Shown here in pieces: positions 59,530 to 64,000 of a stretch of 64,000 nt of DNA. Numbering within the stretch: position 1 is the first letter of the stretch; every line of letters starts with the position of its first letter. The stretch covers positions 124,001 to 188,000 of the forward strand of contig CAIJZY010000046.1 in NCBI GenBank assembly GCA_903825285.1, in the 5' to 3' direction. The notes under the pieces are model-generated. The model was given only the letters and a program-made list of their open reading frames with translations. It did not search any database and had not been told where the DNA came from. The position numbers were made by a program, and so were the translations under genes. Source of the stretch: an uncultured Opitutia bacterium. Its GTDB lineage: Bacteria > Verrucomicrobiota > Verrucomicrobiia > Opitutales > Opitutaceae.

Positions 59530-60636
59530 ATGAAGACTCGCATTGGCATTTTGACGGGCGGGGGCGACTGCCCCGGCCTTAATGCCGTGATTCGCGCCGT
59601 GGTGATTGCCGCGGCGAAGCACGGCTGGACCACCTTTGGGTTCCAGGGCGGGTTCGAGGGCCTGCTGACGCCGGTGCGCACGCGCGTGCTCGACCCGGAC
59701 GACATGGACGGGCTGCTGTTCCTCGGCGGCACGATCCTCGGCACCAGCAACTCGGGCCGCTTCGCGGCCAAGGTCGGCCACGGCGAGACCCGCGAGATCG
59801 ACCCTGGCATCATCGCCGAGGCCAAGGGCAACTTTGACCGGCTCGGCCTGCGCGCCCTCGTGGTCGTCGGCGGCGACGGCTCGCTGTCCATCGCGCAGCA
59901 GCTCCACGACGGCGGCGTGCCGGTGGTGGGCGTGCCGAAGACGATCGACAACGACATCGCGGGCACGGCCTCCACGTTCGGGTTCGACACCGCGGTGTCG
60001 TTCGCCACGGACGCGCTCGACCGCCTCCGCTGCACGGCCGCGAGCCACCAGCGCGTGCTGGTGTGCGAGATGATGGGCCGCTACGCCGGATGGATCGCCG
60101 CGCACAGCGGCATCGCCGGCGGCGCCGACGCCATCCTGATCCCGGAGATTCCCTTCAGCCTCGAGCGCGTGTGCGACAAGATCCGCGAGCGGGAAGCCGA
60201 CGGGAAGCACCACTCGCTCGTGGTCGTGGCCGAGGGGGCGCGGCAGCAGGGCGGGGACTTTGTGACGAAGGAGTCGCCCTCGCCGGGCATCGGGCCGGGC
60301 GGCGGGGCGTTCCGCGAGGCGCGGCTGGGCGGCATCGCCACGATGGTGGCGGAGGAGATCCAGCGCCGCACCAGCAAGGAGACCCGCGTCTGCGTGCTCG
60401 GGCACCTGCAGCGCGGCGGCGTGCCGACCACCTTCGACCGGCTCCTTTGCACGCGCTTCGGCGTGGGCGCGGTGCGGCTGATCTCCGAGGACAAGTTCGG
60501 CGTGATGGTCGCGTACATCCCGCCCGACACCGTCGGCATCCCGCTGCCCGACGCCATCGGCCGCCTCAGCACGGTCCCGCCGGATGGCGACATCGTCCGC
60601 ACCGCCCGCGCGCTGGGCATCAGTTTTGGGGACTAG
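59530..60636 (+). CDS. pfkA: 6-phosphofructokinase, mixed-type
   Basis: A 368-aa PfkA-superfamily enzyme converting fructose 6-phosphate to the 1,6-bisphosphate in glycolysis. ILTGGGDCPGLNA starts the protein; the phosphoryl-donor loop is GGDGS (Gly117, typical of ATP enzymes), but the next site is PKTIDNDI (Lys137), as in pyrophosphate-using and 'mixed' group III enzymes. GRYAGWIAAHSG and LGHLQRGGVPTTFDRLL are also conserved. Donor use cannot be settled by sequence. It is monocistronic. Confidence 0.93.
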   Translation: MKTRIGILTGGGDCPGLNAVIRAVVIAAAKHGWTTFGFQGGFEGLLTPVRTRVLDPDDMDGLLFLGGTILGTSNSGRFAAKVGHGETREIDPGIIAEAKGNFDRLGLRALVVVGGDGSLSIAQQLHDGGVPVVGVPKTIDNDIAGTASTFGFDTAVSFATDALDRLRCTAASHQRVLVCEMMGRYAGWIAAHSGIAGGADAILIPEIPFSLERVCDKIREREADGKHHSLVVVAEGARQQGGDFVTKESPSPGIGPGGGAFREARLGGIATMVAEEIQRRTSKETRVCVLGHLQRGGVPTTFDRLLCTRFGVGAVRLISEDKFGVMVAYIPPDTVGIPLPDAIGRLSTVPPDGDIVRTARALGISFGD

Positions 60637-60732
60637 CTTTTGTTGATCTTCGAATTTCGGCCACGAAGTCCCTAACGGGCTCAACTCCGGGCTAGCCTCG
60701 GGCGCGGGAGCGGCTAGCTTCGCGGCGTCGCC

Positions 60733-61143
60733 ATGAGCCAGTCCCCGCGGCAGGTCGAATGTGTCATTCCGGTCCTCCGCGTGCAGGACCTGGCGCGCAG
60801 CGTCCGCTTCTACACCGACGTGCTGGGCTTCAAGCTGGACTGGGGCGCGAAGGCGGGCGACACGCTCGGGTCGGTGTCGCGGGATGGCTGCGCGATCATG
60901 CTGTCTGCCGGGAGCCGCGGCCAGCCGCGGACCTGGGTGTGGATCGGGCTGGAGGACGACTCGCTGTTCGGCGTGGTGGAGGGGCGGGGCGCGAAGGTGC
61001 TGCAGGGGCCGAAGAATTTTCCGTGGGCCTATGAGATGAAGATCGCGGATCCCGACGGCCATGTGCTGTGGCTCGGGACCGAGCCGAAACAGGACCTGCC
61101 CTTCGCGTCGGCGACCGACACCGAGGGTCTCCTGCTGGACTGA
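60733..61143 (+). CDS. Glyoxalase/bleomycin-resistance (VOC) family protein
   Basis: A 136-aa single VOC-fold protein. Two beta-alpha-beta units are visible: VIPVLRVQDLARSVRFYTDVLGFKLDWGAK and WVWIGLEDDSLFGVVEGRGAKVLQGPKNFPWAYEMKIADPDGHVLWLG. The PDGHVLWLGTEPK ending is typical of bleomycin-resistance-like proteins. Function unknown. Separated from pfkA by 96 bases. Confidence 0.85.
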   Translation: MSQSPRQVECVIPVLRVQDLARSVRFYTDVLGFKLDWGAKAGDTLGSVSRDGCAIMLSAGSRGQPRTWVWIGLEDDSLFGVVEGRGAKVLQGPKNFPWAYEMKIADPDGHVLWLGTEPKQDLPFASATDTEGLLLD

Positions 61144-61243
61144 GACCGAGGCGGCGGCGGGACAGGGCGGCCTTGCATCGGGTGGGGCGGGCGATAGCAT
61201 CGGAGGCCCTGCCTCATGGCGGGTGATTGATACGCTTATTCCC

Positions 61244-61582
61244 ATGAAGACCAAACTCATTGCCTCCCTTGCCCTCATCCTCGCGTGCGGCGCGACCTAT
61301 TCCCTGGCGGCCACCGCCGGCGAGAACTGGGAAACGCACTGCGCCAAGTGCCACGGTGCCGACGGCAAGGCCGCGACCAAGCTCGGCCAGAAGATGAAGC
61401 TCAAGGACTACACGAATGCGGCCTCGCTCGCCACCGTGTCCGACGCGGACCTCGTCAAGGCCACCGCCGAGGGCGTCAAGGAAGGCGCCAAGGAGAAGAT
61501 GAAGGGCTACAAGGACAAGCTCTCGTCCGACGAGATCAACGATCTGGTGAAGTACATTCGCGCGTTCGCGAAGGCCAAGTAA
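61244..61582 (+). CDS. Small class I cytochrome c
   Basis: A 112-aa periplasmic cytochrome: signal peptide (KTKLIASLALILACGATYSLA), the haem-binding CAKCHG, and a probable axial Met in KEKMKGYKDKLS before the helical YIRAFAKAK end. It would carry one electron between respiratory components. The mature part is lysine-rich. A GC hairpin follows at 61604-61630. Confidence 0.9.
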   Translation: MKTKLIASLALILACGATYSLAATAGENWETHCAKCHGADGKAATKLGQKMKLKDYTNAASLATVSDADLVKATAEGVKEGAKEKMKGYKDKLSSDEINDLVKYIRAFAKAK

Positions 61583-61603
61583 GGCCTGATCCCATGGCCT
61601 CAC

Positions 61604-61630
61604 GCCGAACCGGCCCAACCCCGGTTCGGC
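61604..61630 (+). terminator. Hairpin after the cytochrome c gene
   Basis: A perfect 10-bp stem GCCGAACCGG / CCGGTTCGGC with a seven-base loop, 21 bases after the stop codon. No T tract follows, so its role in ending transcription is tentative. Confidence 0.45.
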
Positions 61631-61660
61631 CCCTCAGGGGATCGATGCTCGATCTCCTCT

Positions 61661-61690
61661 GCTCTTCGCGTCCTTCGCGACCTTCGTGGT
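61661..61690. repeat. 'CTTCGCG' repeat, related to the unit at 36137
   Basis: GCTCTTCGCGTCCTTCGCGA followed by CCTTCGTGGT is the reverse-orientation relative of the CACCGCGAAGGGCGCGAAGT repeat at 36137. It is one of several elements filling the 61583-62071 gap. Confidence 0.5.
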
Positions 61691-61707
61691 AAGACTGCCT
61701 TGGGGTG

Positions 61708-61788
61708 ACCACGAAACACACGAAAACCGACCGGATAATCGGTGCCATTAAATCTTGATCCGCGTCCATCCGCGGCATCCGCGGGAAA
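61708..61788. repeat. 81-bp direct repeat, copy 1
   Basis: Begins ACCACGAAACACACGAAAAC and ends GCGGCATCCGCGGGAAA. It differs at one base from the copy at 63277-63357. The two copies flank the M48/pilin-like gene in the same orientation. Confidence 0.85.
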
Positions 61789-61885
61789 CCGCCCGGGTGA
61801 TTTCTGTCCGTCGGTGAGCGCACGCTGTCAGCCTGCCGGCACCTCGGCTGGAGGTTGCGAGCCGGCGGGACCGGACTGCTCGGTA

Positions 61886-61917
61886 CTTTCTGCTACCGGA
61901 ATTCCGGTAGCAGAAAG
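61886..61917. repeat. Perfect 32-nt palindrome
   Basis: Each half reads CTTTCTGCTACCGGAA and its exact complement, with no spacer (centre CCGGAATTCCGG). It lies in the 489-base gap upstream of the M48 gene, 154 bases before its start. It could be an operator for a dimeric regulator or a cruciform-forming element. No second copy was seen. Nothing else is recognised between 61789 and 62071. Confidence 0.7.
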
Positions 61918-62071
61918 GCATGTCAATTTGCGTTTAGGCGGATTAACTGGGGCCGGCATCGTGCTGCGGTTAGCACGAGCGACTACCCCAACGTTTGAAT
62001 CCACCCGCTGATTGCCTCGTCGGAGTCTGGAGTTCGGCGCCGGCTTGGCGGGTGCAGTGCGCCCCCCCACC

Positions 62072-63262
62072 ATGAAAATCGATTCCACCCCGCCGGCCGC
62101 GTCGCCGCTGCTGCCCAACCTGCGCCTGGCCAACCTCAGTTCGAATCGCGAGCAGACCTACTATATCTTGGTGGTGCTGCTCTCGGTGATCGCCTGGGTC
62201 GTGCTGGCCTTCACGATCATTGGCGCGGCCTACGCGCTGCTCGCCGGTTTCTTCCTGTGGCTGGGCCATGGCCTGCTCGCCGCCCACCTGCGCGCGGAGG
62301 CGGTGCATGTGAACGAGCGGCAGATGCCCGAGCTGCATGCGACCTTCCTGGCGGTCTGCCAGCAGCTCGAGATCACCGATCCGCCCCGGCTGTGCGTGCT
62401 GCAGTCGGGCGGAGTGCTGAACGCGTTCGCCATGCGCCATGCCGGCCGGGACTTCGTGGTGGTCTATTCGGAATTTCTGGAGGCGTTTGGGCCGGATTCG
62501 CCCGAGATCCGATTCATCCTCGGCCATGAGCTGGGTCACCTGAAGAGCCGGCATGTGCTGAAGCAGATCCTGCTGGCGCCGGGCCTGATCTTTCCACTCA
62601 TCGGGCCCGCCTATCGGCGTGCCTGGGAGACCTCCTGCGACCGGCATGGGGCGTTTGTGGCCGGGGACATGAACGGGGCGCTGCGCGCGATGCTGACCTT
62701 GTCCGGGGGCAAGTCCCCGGGGCGCGCCCTCAACGCGGAGGCGTTCGCGAGCCAGTACGAGGAGGAGCGCGGGTTTTTCGTCTCCCTGCACGAGCTGACC
62801 TCGAGCTACCCGACGCTCTCGCGCCGCGTGCGCGACCTGCGGGCGCTGCAGGACGGCACGGAGGCGTCGCGGGCGCCGCGTCATCCGCTGGCCTATTTTG
62901 CCGCGCTCTTCGTGCCCGGTGGAAATGTCGGCGGCGGCGGCGCCTCGAGCGCGCTGGTCATGGTCGTCGTGATCGGCCTGCTGGCGGCGATGGCGATCCC
63001 GGCCTTCCAAAAAGTCCGGCAGGCCTCCGAGGCCAAGGCCTGCTACAACAGCCGTCTGATGCTGAGCACCGCCCTCGAACAATACACGGTCGAGCACGGC
63101 CAGTCGCCGCGCAGCTTTGCCGACATCGTCGGGCCCGGTAAGATCCTGCCCACGATGCCGGTCTGTCCGACGCACGGGACGTACTCCGCCCGGCACACGG
63201 GCACGGGATTCGAGGTTTCCTGCTCCAATCACGGCCAGGGCGCGCCCCAGATCGGCAAATAA
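62072..63262 (+). CDS. M48 metallopeptidase fused to a type IV pilin-like C-terminus
   Basis: A 396-aa membrane protein. Residues 35-75 hold one long or two short membrane helices; the peptidase domain carries HELGH (zinc ligands His152 and His156) and ETSCDRHGAFVAGD with the downstream acid region of M48. From residue 294 a pilin-type helix appears (ALVMVVVIGLLAAMAIPAF) and continues into a pseudopilin-like domain ending VSCSNHGQG, a pattern of verrucomicrobial pilin-like proteins. The usual prepilin peptidase site (Gly before Phe-x3-Glu) is missing, so it may act as a fixed membrane anchor. It is flanked by 81-bp direct repeats. The ATG at 62072 is preferred as the first start after the repeat region. 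Confidence 0.82.
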   Translation: MKIDSTPPAASPLLPNLRLANLSSNREQTYYILVVLLSVIAWVVLAFTIIGAAYALLAGFFLWLGHGLLAAHLRAEAVHVNERQMPELHATFLAVCQQLEITDPPRLCVLQSGGVLNAFAMRHAGRDFVVVYSEFLEAFGPDSPEIRFILGHELGHLKSRHVLKQILLAPGLIFPLIGPAYRRAWETSCDRHGAFVAGDMNGALRAMLTLSGGKSPGRALNAEAFASQYEEERGFFVSLHELTSSYPTLSRRVRDLRALQDGTEASRAPRHPLAYFAALFVPGGNVGGGGASSALVMVVVIGLLAAMAIPAFQKVRQASEAKACYNSRLMLSTALEQYTVEHGQSPRSFADIVGPGKILPTMPVCPTHGTYSARHTGTGFEVSCSNHGQGAPQIGK

Positions 63263-63276
63263 CCAGCCGGCGAGTC

Positions 63277-63357
63277 ACCACGAAACACACGAAAACCGAC
63301 CGGATAACCGGTGCCATTAAATCTTGATCCGCGTCCATCCGCGGCATCCGCGGGAAA
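63277..63357. repeat. 81-bp direct repeat, copy 2
   Basis: Same sequence as 61708-61788 except one base (TAACCGG instead of TAATCGG). It lies 14 bases past the M48 gene stop, between that gene and the tsf terminator. Confidence 0.85.
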
Positions 63358-63392
63358 ATTCCGGGCCCCGCGGGTGATCGGCACCGGGCATG

Positions 63393-63422
63393 AAAAAGGC
63401 GCTCCGTGACGGGAGCGCCTTT
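63393..63422 (-). terminator. Rho-independent terminator of tsf
   Basis: Read on the minus strand: AAAGGCGCTCC, loop CGTCAC, GGAGCGCCTTTTT. The stem is strong and ends in a T run, 19 bases past the tsf stop codon. It may also stop rightward transcription from the M48 gene. Confidence 0.88.
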
Positions 63423-63441
63423 GAAATCGGGTCGGGGCGGA

Positions 63442-64000
63442 TCAGGCGCCGAGCTGGTAGCGGGTGAAGCGGCGGATCTGGATGTTCTCGCCGATCTTGG
63501 TGATCAGTTCGGTGAGCTTCTCCTTCACGGTCTTCTCCGGCACCTTCACGAACGGCTGGTCGAGCAGGACGATCGTGGAGTAGAACTTGTCGAGCTTGCC
63601 CTCGACGATCTTCTGCACGGCCGCGGGCGGCTTGCCCTGGACCTGGGCGGCGGCGATCTCGCGCTCCTTGGCGAGCTCGGTCTCCGGGACCTGGTCGCGG
63701 GTGACGTAGAGCGGGTTCGCGGCGGCGATCTGCAGGCAGATGTCGCGGCAGAACGCCTTGAAGTCGTCATTGCGCGCGACGAAGTCGGTCTCGCAGTTGA
63801 CCTCGAGGAGGACGCCGACCTTGCCGCCGACGTGGATGTAGCTTTCCACGAGGCCTTCCTTGGTCGCCCGGTCGGCCTTCTTGGCCGCGGACGCCGCGCC
63901 CTTCTTGCGCAGGATCGTGGTGGCTTCCTCGACGTTGCCGTTGGCTTCGGTCAGAGCTTTCTTGCAGTCCAACAACCCGGCGCCCGTGGCGATCCGGAGG
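63442..64000 (-). CDS. tsf: Translation elongation factor Ts (partial; N-terminus beyond the window)
   Basis: The C-terminal 185 or so residues of EF-Ts, which regenerates EF-Tu-GTP during translation. LRIATGAGLLDCKKALTEANGNVEEATTILRKKG is the end of the N-terminal UBA-like domain, and VNCETDFVARNDDFKAF is the EF-Tu-contacting TDFV motif. The frame continues past base 64000, so the start lies outside; a TTG at 63975 is an internal codon. The protein ends in QIRRFTRYQLGA. rpsB usually lies upstream of tsf and would be to the right. Confidence 0.97.
   Translation of the reverse strand, partial: LRIATGAGLLDCKKALTEANGNVEEATTILRKKGAASAAKKADRATKEGLVESYIHVGGKVGVLLEVNCETDFVARNDDFKAFCRDICLQIAAANPLYVTRDQVPETELAKEREIAAAQVQGKPPAAVQKIVEGKLDKFYSTIVLLDQPFVKVPEKTVKEKLTELITKIGENIQIRRFTRYQLGA

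Noticed and set aside
61583-62071. Possible CRISPR array or tandem gene in the repeat-rich gap
   Set aside because: The repeats are different elements (hairpin, CTTCGCG repeat, 81-bp repeat, palindrome), not evenly spaced copies with unique spacers, and no cas gene is present.
61742-62133. Short overlapping frames on both strands, each containing the peptide SATGIPVAE
   Set aside because: The shared peptide arises because the 32-nt palindrome reads the same on both strands; no protein-like sequence surrounds it.

Overview
The window is uniformly GC-rich, dense coding DNA. It looks like a verrucomicrobial chromosome, most likely of an Opitutaceae-type bacterium. This inference rests on the TonB receptor at 21545-25096 with its 'LSPFTV...TLAGTRL' plug entry, the many plant-polysaccharide enzymes, a LacI regulator of the type common in that family, pilin-like proteins with a 'CSxHG' tail, and several families of short palindromic intergenic repeats. 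No rRNA, tRNA, CRISPR array, phage gene or transposase gene was found.

Region by region. 1-5255: a cytoplasmic GH51 arabinofuranosidase diverges from an esterase/amidohydrolase/amidohydrolase operon. 5346-8470: a fused desaturase-like/hemolysin III membrane protein, a nitroreductase and a universal stress protein. 8568-15255 (minus strand): an operon of GH29 fucosidase, GH105 unsaturated rhamnogalacturonyl hydrolase, CE12 esterase, ketopantoate-reductase-like protein and a Gfo/Idh/MocA oxidoreductase. 15517-21232 (plus): another Gfo/Idh/MocA oxidoreductase followed by a complete sugar ABC importer of rhamnose (RhaS) type, its four genes joined by ATGA overlaps. 21545-32039: TonB receptor, membrane TPR protein, sodium:solute symporter, DUF6250-like protein, and a tandem CE12 esterase. 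32115-36132: a LacI regulator divergent from a PcRGLX/YetA-like (PL26-type) exo-rhamnogalacturonan lyase. 36266-49030 (minus): GH35, GH3, a YtfQRT-YjfF furanose importer, a secreted GH51 and a heparinase II/III-like protein. 49491-53174: a GH112 phosphorylase and an MFS transporter. 53196-57344: a small-acid cluster (DSD1-type PLP enzyme, SDR, RidA, FAH-family hydrolase, SMP-30 lactonase). 57454-64000: housekeeping and mixed genes (ferredoxin, PAS protein, phosphofructokinase, VOC protein, cytochrome c, M48 peptidase fused to a pilin-like tail, and EF-Ts running off the right edge).

Read together, most of the first 53 kb fits degradation of rhamnogalacturonan I with arabinan and galactan side chains. 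Secreted esterases and lyases open the polymer, and GH105, GH51, GH35, GH3 and GH29 trim oligomers. The two ABC importers, the symporter and the MFS protein carry products in. The GH112 enzyme may phosphorolyse beta-galactosyl-rhamnose. The cluster at 54290-57344 could supply parts of a non-phosphorylative deoxysugar pathway. Substrate assignments are inferences from family membership and neighbourhood.

The gene-free stretches longer than 300 bases (21233-21544, 25097-25479, 49031-49490, 61583-62071) are largely filled with inverted or dispersed repeats, including two copies of a 155-bp element with terminal inverted repeats and two 81-bp near-identical direct repeats.
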